A stretch of DNA of 64,000 nt from Ricinus communis. Its lineage: Eukaryota; Streptophyta; Magnoliopsida; Malpighiales; Euphorbiaceae. Positions 1-11,400 of this stretch are shown piece after piece. The notes beneath the pieces were generated by a model. The model saw only the letters and a list, made by a program, of their open reading frames with translations. It was not told the DNA's origin and did not search any database. Location of the stretch: contig NC_063259.1 in NCBI RefSeq assembly GCF_019578655.1, forward strand, positions 29,871,277 through 29,935,276. The letters run 5' to 3'. Both the position numbers and the translations under genes were made by a program. The stretch's first letter is position 1; each line of letters starts with the position of its first letter.

Positions 1-265
1 GACGAGCTTAAGAATTCCTTCTTTAGTTAAGTCCCTTAGAAAATGATAACGAATCCTGATATGTTTAGATTTCCCGTGCATAACATCATTCTTGGACAAC
101 TTTGGATGTATTATCACATAACAGCACCATTTCACCACCTTGTTCATAACCAATCTCCTTTAGAACTCTTCCCATCCAAATAGCTTGACAAGCGCGTATT
201 CTCGATGGTTGACAACGTTACAATAGGCTGCTTTCGTGAGGACCATGCAACAGCTCCTCCGTTCA

Positions 266-3200
266 TCAAAAAAAATACCCTGAAGTGCTTTTGCTGTCAT
301 CTACATCTCCCGCGTAGTCACTATCAGTGTATCCAACGAGCCCTGTTCTTCCCTCTTTCTTGTACCAAATCCCATACTCTATTGTTCCTTTGAGATATCG
401 CATGATTCTCTTCACTGCGGCAAAGTGTAACTGTGTGGGATTGGCCATGAAACGACTGATGAGACTCACCACGAACATCAAATCAGGGCGTGTTACAATT
501 AGATACATCAAGCTTCCCACCATCTGCTTGTACAGAGTTGAATCAGCCTTCACGCCTGCTTTGTCTTGACCAATCTTCTGTCCATGAACTATCGGATTGC
601 AGACAGGATTGAGATTCTGCATTCCAAATCTCTTGATTACTTCAGCTGCATATTTCCTTTGACATATGAAAATACCATCGTCCTTTTGTACCACTTCTAT
701 GCCGAAAAAATATCCCATCCTCCCCAAATCAGTCATATCGAACTCTTTCTTCATAGACTGCTTGAACTTATCTAGTAACTTATCATCATCACCAATGAAC
801 AACAGGTCATCAACGTAGAAGCTAACAATTAGAATTTTACCTCCTTTTCGCTTGATGAACAAAGTCTGTTCATTGGTGCTGCTCTTGAAGCCTTCTTCGA
901 TAAAATAAGCTTCAATACGACTGAACCAAGCTCTTGGTGCTTGTTTCAGTCCGTATAGAGCTTTGTGAAGCTTATAAACCATATGCTTCTTCCCAGTTAC
1001 CTCGTAACCTTGAGGTTGCTCCATAAAAACGTCCTCCTTTAACTCGCCATGTAGAAATGCCGATTTTACATCCAATTGATAAATTCCCCAACCTCGTTGA
1101 GCTGCCAAAGCGATAATCATCCTCACAGTATCCATTCTAGCCACAGGTGCGAATACTTCTGTATAATCGATCCCATATTCTTGAGCATAACCCTTTACCA
1201 CAAGTCTAGCTTTGAATTTGTCGACCTCTCCTAGCTCATTGAATTTGGTTTTGTAAATCCATTTCACACCAATTGCTTTGGCTCCATCTGGAAGCGTCAC
1301 TAGAGACCAAGTTCGATTTTTTTTAATCGATCCTATCTCTGCATCCATTGCTTCCTTCCATCTCGAGTGTTTTACAGCTTCTTGGAAAGTTGTTGGATCT
1401 GAGATGACCATAAATGCCATTGTTTCCTCCAGATTTTCAGATCCAATTCTCGCCATATTTGTCTCTTCTTCAGTATCAGAGATCTCCATATTTGTCTCTT
1501 CTTCAGTATCAGAGAACTCTGCTCCAGATGTGTAATCAACATGCCAAACTGGTGGCCTTCTCGGTCTGCCCACTGTGGAGGTTGTAGCTTTTGTTTGGAC
1601 TTGAATTGGCGAGGGAGAATCCTCATTCTGATCTCCATCTTCTTCCGGTTCTTCTGCTTCTACTTCCTCCTCTTCGTTTTCATTTTCGTCACGCTCGTAC
1701 TCATCTTCCCACTCGAGTTCCATGCTCTGTTCAGCCAAGTGATTATCATCCCAATTCTACTTCTTCTCTTCTTCAAATATCACATCCCGACTGATGTGAG
1801 CCTTTTTCTCTATCGGGTCAAACATTTTGAAGGCTTTCGATTCGCTGCTATAGCCAATCATGATACACTTCACACTTTTATCATCGAGCTTGGTCCTTTT
1901 GACATCAGGAACATGAACATATATGATGCAGCCAAAGATTCTAAAGTGCTCAACCGATGGCTTGCTTCCGCTCCATGCTTCTTCCGGAGTCATGTCTTTC
2001 ACGATCGTTGTAGGAGATCGATTAAGAACATGATTTGCCCATTGTACTGCATCCGCCCAGAAGCTCTTTGGTACTTCCTTTTCCGATAGAACAACTCTTA
2101 CCATATTCATAATGGTTCTGCTTTTGCGTTCAGCAACGCCGTTTTGTTGTGGAGTGTACGCGGTGGTCAGCTGTCGCTTGATTCTATGTTCCTTGCAATA
2201 CTCCTTGAACTCGGTAGAGTTGTACTCTCCTCCTCTGTCTGTTCTCAGACACTTAATAAAGTGCCCTGTTTGTTTCTCTACAAGAGTCTTGAATTCTTTG
2301 AAAGTGTGAAAAGCCTCTGATTTCTCTAGCACAAAATATATCCACGTCTTCCGTGAGAAATCATCAATGAAGCTTATTAGGTACCTCTTCTGGCTATTTG
2401 ATGGCGGAGTGATCAGACCACACAGATCAGAGTGGATGAGTTGCAGCTTCACAGTTGATCTCCACTTGCTCTGTTTTGGGAAAGAAACTCGATGATGTTT
2501 GCCTTTGACACACGCCTCGCATGTGATCTTCATGTGTCCAATGTCCGGTAAGCCGATGACCATTTCTTTATTGTGCAGAGTTAAGAGACCCTTGTAGCTG
2601 AGATGTCCGTATCGATGATGCCATAGCTCTTCCTTGTTTGCGACATCGACCTGCAGGCATCTTTCCTCCTTTGTCTTTCCTCCCAGTAGAATAAACATCC
2701 GATTAGCACTCATAACGAATTCTGTTATATTTCCTCTTGAGGGATGAAATATGCTACAAGTTCTCTGTTCTCCTCATTTGAATAACACGTCCAGACCCTT
2801 CTCTTGAAGTTGTCCAACACTCAGCAGATTGTTCTTCAATTCTGGGACATAATACACGTCAGTGACCACATAGCTAATTCCATTAAGTGTTATCTTTACC
2901 GTTCCTTTCCCCTCGACGACCAGCTTGTGATTGTTCCCGAGCTTGACGTTGTGTGTGAAGGCAGTGTCCAAGCTTGAAAACATGCTTCTCTCTCCACACA
3001 TGTGATTTGAGCACCCAGAATCCACGAACCAGACATCTTCTCTTCTGGTTGCTTGAAGTTCGACATACGCCATGAGAAGAACTTCATCCTTTTCTTCGAA
3101 CTCTGCAAAATGTGCTCCATTGTTCCTATTTGGACATTCATATTGGAAATGTCCAAGTTTGTGACAGTTGTAACACTCAATTGTTGCCTTATTGAAAGAG

Positions 3201-3843
3201 CGTCCTCTGCCCCTACCTCGACCTCTATAGGATCCTCTACCTCTTCCTCCAATATTGAGAGCTTGATCTTCTTCTTCATGACTGTTCTTCTTGAATTTCT
3301 TCTCATGAACAGACAGAGAGCTCTGCAGTTCATCGATCGTCATGCTCCCTGTGTCTTTGGACTCCTCAATAGACACAACCACATACGTGAATTTGTCAGT
3401 CAAAGTTCGAAGTATCTTCTCAACAATCTTCAAATCTGGCATGTCTTCTCCGTTGCTTCTCATTTTGTTAGAACTGTCATCACCCTTCTGAAGTAATCAT
3501 CAATGTTCTCATTGTTCTTCATAGTGAGAACCTCAAAGTCTCTCCTTAAGGTTTGAAGAAGAGATCGCTTCACTCTTTCATTTCCTCCAAACTTTTTCTT
3601 CATTGATTCCCAAATAATCTTGGATGTTTTGCGATCCAAGATCTGCTCAAACACAACCCGATCAATTGCTTGGAACAGGTAGTGCTTGACTTGATGATCC
3701 TTCATCTTGAGCTCGCCGGTGAAACCTTCTTCTACTAGACTCCACAATCCTTTGGCTCGCAAGAGGTTCTCCATCAATTCACTCCAATGATCGTAATGAC
3801 CATCAAAGTGAGGGATTTTGGTAAGCGTCTTGTCCTCGCTCAT
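266..3843 (-). pseudogene. Gag-Pol polyprotein of copia element A (broken)
   Basis: Gag starts at 3843 and stops at 3460, where a one-base loss shifts the frame. It resumes at 3463 and carries a CCHC zinc knuckle (CX2CX4HX4C, near 3150) and a protease core with the DSG triad (near 3025). An in-frame TGA at 2774 separates this from the integrase (2713-1757), which has the HHCC zinc domain and a D,D,E core. An in-frame TAG separates it from the RT/RNase H part (1738-266), which has the YVDD motif. At about 264-271 a run of eight A on the plus strand shifts the frame again; RNase H sequence continues in another frame down to base 1. These breaks are consistent with an old inactive copy. Confidence 0.9.
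1453..1518 (-). repeat. 33-bp tandem duplication inside element A
   Basis: Two adjacent copies of a 33-bp unit (starting CCATATTTGTCTCTTC) encode a duplicated acidic peptide, ISDTEEETNM, in the linker between integrase and RT. The frame is kept. This is probably replication slippage in a poorly constrained acidic linker. Confidence 0.8.
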
Positions 3844-3909
3844 CTTCTTTCTCTTTTCTCTCTTTTCTCTCTTTGATCACTTTGATTCGTGTTTTGCTCT
3901 GATACCAAT

Positions 3910-4152
3910 TGTTACTGTGAGCTCAGATAAAATACAAAACTGCACTGAAATGATCTGCATTATTCATACCTTTCCAATGCCTTTATAGAGTACATGTACT
4001 GAAGCAAAATAACTGAAACAGAGAAAACTAAGGACTCGACTCCACTAGCTCAACTACTAAGCTAGAAAAATGCAAACAGAATTGACCCATTAAACTAGAG
4101 AGAACAAGTCTCTTTATTCCTAAACTTGCGGAAGACACGAAACAACCCAACA
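3910..4152 (-). repeat. 5' LTR of copia element A
   Basis: The segment starts TGTT and ends AACA, the short inverted termini usual for copia LTRs, and directly borders the tRNA-Met primer binding site at about 3897-3908. It is about 243 bp. Its outer flank begins AGAAA, the candidate target duplication, which cannot be confirmed because the partner LTR is beyond the left edge. The outer boundary rests on the TGTT/AACA pairing alone. Confidence 0.7.
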
Positions 4153-6310
4153 AGAAATATATATATATTCTTTTGTAAAAGATTCGAAATCTTGGTGAAA
4201 ATAATTTTTCATGATTGGTAATAGTTTATTCATATTTTATAGCCAACATAAAGAAAAAGAAAACATAAATTAAGTGGTAGTCCATGCTATTTCATTTGTA
4301 TAATTTCTATGAACTTTATTCTTATAATTAAGTGAAATAAATATGTTTTAGAAAATGTAAATGACATAAAATAAGAAATCACATATATGTTAAGTTTTGA
4401 TAATCAAACATCATATACCGAATAATAGCTAATAAATATAATATTGATCAAGTTTTAAATATGAATAGGAATGAAAATTTATACAACCAAATTAGATAGT
4501 AGTCCGATTAGATTAAAGACACGTATATATTAGGTAGATTAGTCTCAACGATATTGATAGATCTTATAATTATTTATTTTACTCCTGGTACAATTAAAAA
4601 GACATCCAGACTCTATATAAGATACTACAAATACATTAAATTTTTTGTACGATATTTTTCTAACTTTCTTTGTAAATAGTCTGGAAGTCATATTGGTTAA
4701 ATAATATAAGGGGTGTATTTTTGAATTTTAGAAGACTATTAAAATAGATATATTGTAATTAAAATTATAAATTTTTTTAAAATTCAGGTTTATGTATATT
4801 TAAATGTTAGAATCGTTAGTAAAGTACGAGGGGCATGAAAAAAAGAAAAAAAACTTATACACTTTACGCAAGGACACGCATGATCTAAAATTTAATGAGA
4901 AGGAGTGTGGATTCAAATGAAATGATTATTGGATATGGGATGTAAAAGTATAATTGTTAATTGGACGGCTACGATTGGATTAGTCAAACTGTATCGAAAT
5001 TGGTGCTAATGCATGTGGACCAGAATACGCGACACTTTAAATCAACTTATTATTGCCATATTTAACTATTGGCATTAAAAAATCAACAACGTTAATTAAA
5101 TCTACTACAATAAATAGTTTCTTTTGGAAAAGAGGACCGTATGCCTTATAGGATAATATAAAAAATATATTTCATATATAATCATCCATTTTAAAAACAT
5201 CATATTTTTTCTTAAACTACAGTCTATTTTCATTTTTATAATTATTAATTTAGATAATTAATAGTCAAATTATAAATAAAAATATTATCACCTAACATCA
5301 TATATCGACATATATCTTTTTTACTTTAGATTCATTAACTTTATTGAATTCAATAATAAACTGTCTTATTAGTTATTTTAATTATAAATTATTTTTAATT
5401 AGTTATTATAATAATTTTTCATGAGTTAATGCAAATAGTTTCACTTAAATTAAGTATATCAACAAAAAATATTAATTAGTGATATCAGATTATAAATAAT
5501 TTAATTTATTAATTTATATATCAATTACAAGTGAGTTGTCTTTTTAAGAAAAAATAATAAATACTCAATTTTTTAAATTATAATAAGATTTTTAGTTTAA
5601 TAGATTTGTTAAAGTGTATTATATATTAATACATATGTGTTCGCAAAGGAATATATATGCGTGTATATATATATAATTTGATGCATATATTTATTTTTTA
5701 CATATAAATTTATATTTTTAATTAGTATTTTAATTAAATAATAATTTTAATTCTAAAAATATACTTTTGATATTGCATTAGCTGAATAATTAGTTTTTAA
5801 AATAATATTAATAGTAAAGAATAATATTTTAATTATATTTTTAATATTAAATTAACTAATAAATAAGTTTTCTTGTTATATAAAAATTTAGTAATATTGG
5901 CTAAATTAATTTTATATATAATTGAAAATCAAATAGTAAATATTGTTAAATAATATTTTTACTATTGCATTAATAAAATCTTAAACATACAAAACTTAGA
6001 AGAAAAATCCTAAAATATTTTTATTATTATGTATTAAAATATGATAGATAATTATAAAATGACTAGTATATATAATTACCGGTTAAATATTAACCCAACA
6101 AAATATAATGTATATCTCTAGTTAAAGCTATATTGATAATCATCTATTATTAATAAATTACATCAAAATAAATTATCATCGCTCAAACTTTATTAGACGT
6201 TAAGGCTTCTTAAGCTAACTCTAGGTCGAGAATCTTAAACTTAATTAAATAAAGGAATAATATCTGTTTATCCAGAAGAAACCTCAAATAGGACATAAAA
6301 TCTTTAAAAC
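4153..6310. other. AT-rich spacer, no gene seen
   Basis: This stretch is very AT-rich, with dense stop codons in all frames and many short TA and poly-A/T runs. I saw no protein similarity, RNA gene or well-formed transposon end. It separates copia element A from the LINE fragment and the SLK2 promoter. Confidence 0.6.
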
Positions 6311-6321
6311 TACAGAATCTG

Positions 6322-6589
6322 TCTGAATGTTATAGTTGAAACGGATGCTAAAGTCGTCGTTGACGCCCTGCATGAATTTACTGCCGACTTATCTTCTTTT
6401 GGCTGTGTTATTAAGGAGTGTTTGATGATTAGGCAAACGGTTCCCTTTTGCTCAGTTAGTTTTATCAGCAGATAATCTAATGAGGTTGCTAATGCTTTAG
6501 CTAAAGCTTCCCATTGTTCTGCTCAGGAACCATATTGATGTCTTGTTTTCTTAATGAATTTGACCTTTTTCCTTAATATATTCTTTTTT
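6322..6589 (+). mobile_element. 5'-truncated LINE fragment (RNase H end) with target duplication
   Basis: From 6329 one frame reads as the C-terminal half of the RNase H-like domain found at the 3' end of plant LINEs, with VETDAKVVVDAL, a SSFG..IKEC segment and NEVANALAKAS. It is broken by TAA at 6473 and ends at TGA 6536. The segment is flanked by an 11-bp direct repeat, TACAGAATCTG, at 6311-6321 and 6590-6600, as expected for a LINE target duplication. The 3' end is T-rich rather than a clear poly-A. The domain call is fairly safe; the insertion boundaries rest on the direct repeat. Confidence 0.65.
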
Positions 6590-6600
6590 TACAGAATCTG

Positions 6601-7042
6601 AAGTTAAAAGAAGATAAATCACCTATTACAATAGAAGTACATCATTTTTCAACAAGGATGTATAATTTTCTTTTAAGTGGATGAACTATTATCATTACTT
6701 TTTTTAATCTAAAAAGTAAAATAATATAATTTGTATTTCCTTTTCTCACTTTAATATTTTTATTTATTTAATAAAATAATTTAATAAAAACATCATATAC
6801 CAATTGAGAATTAATAAACATCATAATGAAATTATTGCCATTTTTAATACAGAAAAAAAGAAAGAAATACCAAACATAAAAGATCTGATTGTCTATCCCT
6901 AAAGCCATGATAGTATGTTCCCACATCTTCAACAATCAGTATAAACCCCCATCCAACACTGGACACGTTACTCCAATATCGTTTCCTTGATGACTACAAT
7001 ACCTATATATTTTCAATACATTTCCTTACATATCCTACGGGA
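6601..7042. other. AT-rich spacer upstream of SLK2 promoter
   Basis: No coding sequence was recognised. A GGACACGTTACTCC segment near 6960 contains an ACGT core and may be the outermost part of the SLK2 promoter. The rest is AT-rich and unremarkable. Confidence 0.5.
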
Positions 7043-7331
7043 TGACGTGTCAAACAAGTATTGCCTAACCAAGAGTAAAATCATTGTACATGATAAATTG
7101 CCCTAATAGGCCTACCCATCTATGATAGGCAAACCTTTGAGATAAACCAATAGGATATCCCCACGTCAAACACAAGCTCGCGTCGCCACCGCGCGATCTA
7201 ACACCGACTACGCAACACAATAACTTAGTTGACACGTGTCGAAAGGTTAACCGGAAACAGCCGGTAATAGAATTGGTAATTTGCCAGTGCAGCCGGTCAC
7301 TCCCTCTATGCAATTCCCGCTAGGTATATAA
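7043..7331 (+). promoter_or_regulatory. SLK2 promoter: ACGT boxes and TATA box
   Basis: A TATA box (TATATAAA) lies at about 7324-7331 and is followed by a CT-rich leader. Upstream are a TGACGTGTCA element at 7043-7052, a CCACGTCA element near 7160, and the perfect 10-bp palindrome GACACGTGTC at 7231-7240, which contains a G-box (CACGTG). ACGT-core sites like these are bound by plant bZIP and bHLH factors in light and abscisic-acid responses. Control of this gene by such factors is inference from the motifs and their spacing. Confidence 0.6.
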
Positions 7332-7339
7332 AGCGAGCC

Positions 7340-8481
7340 TCTCGTCGAACCCTTTTTCTTCTCTCTTTTCTCTTTTATTTTCTTTCCCTGATTTTTAGTT
7401 GGAAGAAATTGGAAAAAATTAAAGAAAGAAAAAAGAAAAGAAACGTTTTTATTTCTTTTCCTTTCGCTTTTGTCCAGCTCGCTCTTTCAAGGTTAGTAGT
7501 TTCTCTTCTCTTTAATTACTCATACTTTATTTTCTTTAATTAAGTTTTCTTTATTTTATCTGTGTACTGTTTTTTAAACTTTTTGATCGATCTCTTGTGC
7601 ATGAAAAAGCTCAATGTTTTAATTAAGTTGATGATAATTATTTTACTTGTTTGATCTTTCAGTTTAAGTTGTAATTGAAGTGTTGAATTAAAGTAAGACT
7701 GCTGTTTAATTTTGGATTCTTTTTAATCTGCCAGTATCGATTTCGATTTAAGTTTGTTTGACACACCTCGATTTTCAGTGCGTGTAATTAACTTCAGTTT
7801 AAGCTTTTATTTGCTGTTAATGGCTTGCGCTGGGCAATATTTTCTCTGTTTGGCTTTTTGAAAGCGTACAACTTTCGGGGGTTTGTGTTATCAGTTAGTC
7901 TTGCTGTTTTTTTTTTTTTTTGCTTAGCTACTAATTAGGGTTTTTGATCGGGTCAATTGGGAATTGTATTTTTCTTTTCATCCTGTGGATGAGGAGCTCA
8001 ATATTCAAAGATTTAGGCGTTTATGCTATGGTTTCTAGTTTCTTGAGTATTTAATTTCAAAATTTTTTTTTTTTTTTTCTGTGTTATGGTAATGTGTGTT
8101 TTCCTGGAGCTGATGCTATTGTTTGGTTTGTTTTATTGAACATTTTTTTAGATCCCTACAACAAACTGTTGAAAGCTCAAACAGATCACAAAATATTGCA
8201 CTACATTTGGTCTAAACAATAGTCTTCTTGATCAGTGGCCCTATTTTCTACAAGGAATTAGATTTTGTTTTCTCTTTGGCTGGTGAAGAGGGAGAATTGT
8301 GATTATATTGTGTTAAAATCTGTATTTGTGTACTATTGGGCTAGATGTTTTGTTGTCTTGAATGGGTTTTAGTTTCTTATAGATACTAAGTGGATTGAGT
8401 GTATCTTATTACTGAAAATACTGGTCAGGCCTGGCTCTGGAGAGCTACTTAGACTCTTGCCACCAGGGGGCGGTGCCTGCC
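7340..8481 (+). other. SLK2 5' UTR with leader intron
   Basis: The transcribed leader begins about 10-30 bases after the TATA box and is rich in CT and A runs. A donor (AAG|GTTAGT) at 7492 and an acceptor (GGTCAG|GC) at 8428 delimit a likely 937-bp leader intron. The second part, 8429-8481, leads directly to the start codon. Plant corepressor genes often carry a leader intron; the splice sites here are inferred from sequence only. Confidence 0.55.
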
Positions 8482-11400
8482 ATGGCACCTTCTCGTGTGG
8501 CTTTAGCCCAATCTTCCTCAAGTTCAGGAATTTTCTTCCAGGGGGATGGGCAGTCCCAGGCTGTAGTTAACTCTCATTTGACCTCATCGTTTGGTAACTC
8601 ATCCAATTCCATTCCCGGAACTGGGCGTCCCAATTTGGGTCCGGTTTCTGGGGACATGAATAATGCGGTTTTGAACAGCGTGGCAAACTCTGGACCAAGT
8701 GTTGGGGCAAGTTCTTTGGTGACAGATGCAAATTCAGCACTTTCAGGAGGTCCCCATTTGCAGAGAAGTGCAAGCATTAATACAGAGTCATATATGCGTT
8801 TGCCAGCATCTCCTATGTCCTTTACATCGAATAATATCAGCATTTCAGGGTCCTCAGTTGTCGATGGGTCGTCCGTAGTACAGCAGGGTAATCATCAAGA
8901 TCCAAGTGCACAGCAAGTCCAGCAGACTCAGCAACAACAAGGGGCCACAAGTGCTTCATCCCTGCCTGCATCACAAACTCCACAAGCTTCTCTTTCAATG
9001 GGACCACGAGCCACTGGAACCTTCCTACAGGACCCTAATAATCTATCCCAGGTGCAAAAGAAACCTAGATTGGATATCAAACAGGAAGATATCCTACACC
9101 AACAAGTTTTGCAACAACTGCTTCAGAGACAGGACAGCATGCAATTGCAGAGCCGAAGTCCGCAGCTACAAACCTTGCTTCATCAACAGAGACTGAGGCA
9201 ACAGCAGCAAATTTTCCAATCTATGCCACCATTGCAGAGAGCCCAGTTGCAGCAGCAGCAGCAACAGATGCAGCTGAGGCAGCAAATGCAACAACAGGCA
9301 ATGCAGCCAGCATCTGCTATCAAGCGTCCTTATGATGGAGGCATATGTGCGCGCCGGTTGATGCAATATCTGTATCATCAGCGACAAAGACCAGCTGTAA
9401 GTTCATATTTTCATAAGTATAAATACTTGTGTTCTTTTAGGTACAGACCTGTTAATAACAACTTTAAATTCAGTTAAGCAGTTTCTGCAGGTGTAACATC
9501 AATATAATCTTGTTAGTCTTATTTAATTTTGCAGGAGAATTCTATTGCCTACTGGAGGAAATTTGTGGCAGAATATTATTCACCTCGTGCAAAGAAAAGA
9601 TGGTGCTTGTCATTATACGACAATGTTGGGCATCATGCACTAGGTGTTTTCCCTCAGGCAGCTATGGTAATTTTTTTGCGCTGTTATTGTACTTTCCTTA
9701 ATGTTTGCTTCATAAGCGAAATTTTTTATGTATAATATCATAATGATTCGAGTACTTATGTGCCTATCGTTTTCTCTTATCAGTTACGCTGGTTGATTTT
9801 CTATATTACTCTGTACATGATACATTTAGTTGCTTTGAGTACTTATGTACCTATCATTTTTCTGATCAGTTATGCAAGTTGGTTTTCTATATTGCTCTGT
9901 AAATTATACTTTTAGCTCCTTCAGTGATTCATATACCTATCTGGGAGTAGTTTATGCTATTGTTATTATATCTAACCAAAACTTTTAGCATTGCACTTAC
10001 GTAAAAGGGCTCCCTTTTCACTGTTTGGTTTTCAGGAGGCATGGCAGTGTGACATTTGCGGCTCTAAATCTGGAAGAGGATTTGGTAAGAGATTTAGACA
10101 CCAGTTCTCATGAATTTTGCGCTTCAAGCGATTGCCATTAAACTTTGATACTTGAATTTGTGCAGTGGTCCACTTTGGAAGCAACTGACTTAATTCTGGT
10201 AATAATCTTAGAGAGCAGAGTGAATAGGTCCTTGACTCATAAAAGCTAAAGAAAATGTTGATTTTGTCTGGAGGTTTTTGGAGTTAGAGGTGTTCCATGA
10301 AAATAAAAGTCATCGAGCTTTGTCTACCTTTTGAGTTGATTTAATATGACTCCTTAAAGTTAGTCCTACTAATTCAAAATTTTGTAGATGTGTAGTGTAT
10401 AATATTTGCAATGGTAGTTGAATTTACGAAGTATTTTGATTTTCAAATTTGAAGAGAGTGGTATTGTCATTCCATAATTGATTTGGTAATAAAGCTCCAA
10501 GTCCAGAAGAAAATAACAATGTTGTAAAATTAACTTCCACCTATCTGTTATAGTTCTTGCCATGTGCTTTTGTGTTTTCATCTAAAGAGGGATATGAACA
10601 AGCTGGACTCTCTACTAAGAACTTCATTTGCCTTCCCTGTGATTGTCATTCTGCCATGATATAACAGTGCATTCTAACTCCAAAGTTTTATATGTTTGTA
10701 TACTTCTTTTCAGTCTACAAATGTGGTAGAGAACTACTTGTGCTAAATTTAGGTCATTAGCAGCTTCCATTTCATTTCTTCAGGATTCCTTTTGGGGGCT
10801 TCCGTATCATATGCTTCTCCTAGGCACAGCTAGACTAACCACTACATCCTGGAGTTTTTTATTGACATTAAACAAAATGATACTGGTATGGGCATATCTG
10901 GATTTAGGAAAAGAAAATATTTTAGGTTGTGCTAGGAGCAGAACTGTCGAAAACAGTTGCTATGGGCTTGTTTCCCTCCGTTGGATAAAGGGAGAACTGA
11001 TCATAAAATGGAGGGACCTATAACAAGGGGAAAGAGGGTTATAAGTCTACCCTTTAACTTTTAGTGCCCTTCATCCCCCAGCATACTCGCCCTTAGGTTC
11101 AGATTCTCACCATTGGTTTATGAAAAATTTGTTCTACCAATTTTTGCATATTGTTTGCTTTCAACTTTTTACTACAAGGCCCCTTTATGTAATTACACTT
11201 AGCAAATGTATGTTAAAATGACTTAAGAACTCTTTTTGGTAAATCAACATGACAACAATGTTTTCAATTATGGTGAGAGGGAAGACCTTGTTAGGCATAG
11301 AAGAAGAAGAGGAAGAATAAACAAGGACTATAACATATTCTTTGATCAGATAAAGTACATGTTCTTAGAGATTTTCTTTTAGCGCGTCTTCGTTCTCAGC

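Larger units (their letters stand above)
1..4152 (-). mobile_element. Ty1/copia LTR retrotransposon A, truncated by window edge
   Basis: A copia-order element (gag, protease, integrase, reverse transcriptase, RNase H) reads on the minus strand. The upstream LTR is at 3910-4152. Next to it a primer binding site reads, on the minus strand, TGGTATCAGAGC, complementary to initiator-Met tRNA. The coding part reaches the left edge, so the other LTR and the second target duplication lie outside. The integrase-before-RT order places it in Copia rather than Gypsy, and the proteins resemble the tobacco Tnt1 group. The reading frame is broken in at least four places, so the copy is dead. Confidence 0.93.

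Noticed and set aside
1541..2089. Plus-strand ORF of 182 codons
   Set aside because: It is the antisense shadow of the copia A integrase/RT region; the minus strand has clear domain motifs.
3897..3908. tRNA-like sequences near LTRs (also at 21711-21722, 37499-37513 and 44880-44891)
   Set aside because: These are primer binding sites of about 12-15 bases complementary to tRNA-Met, not tRNA genes.
7065..7313. Minus-strand 82-codon ORF
   Set aside because: It overlaps the SLK2 promoter boxes and has no recognised family or promoter of its own.
8473..8481. GTG codon as the start of the SLK2-like protein, nine bases before the ATG
   Set aside because: Plant nuclear genes start at ATG, and the ATG at 8482 has an excellent context and gives the family N-terminus.
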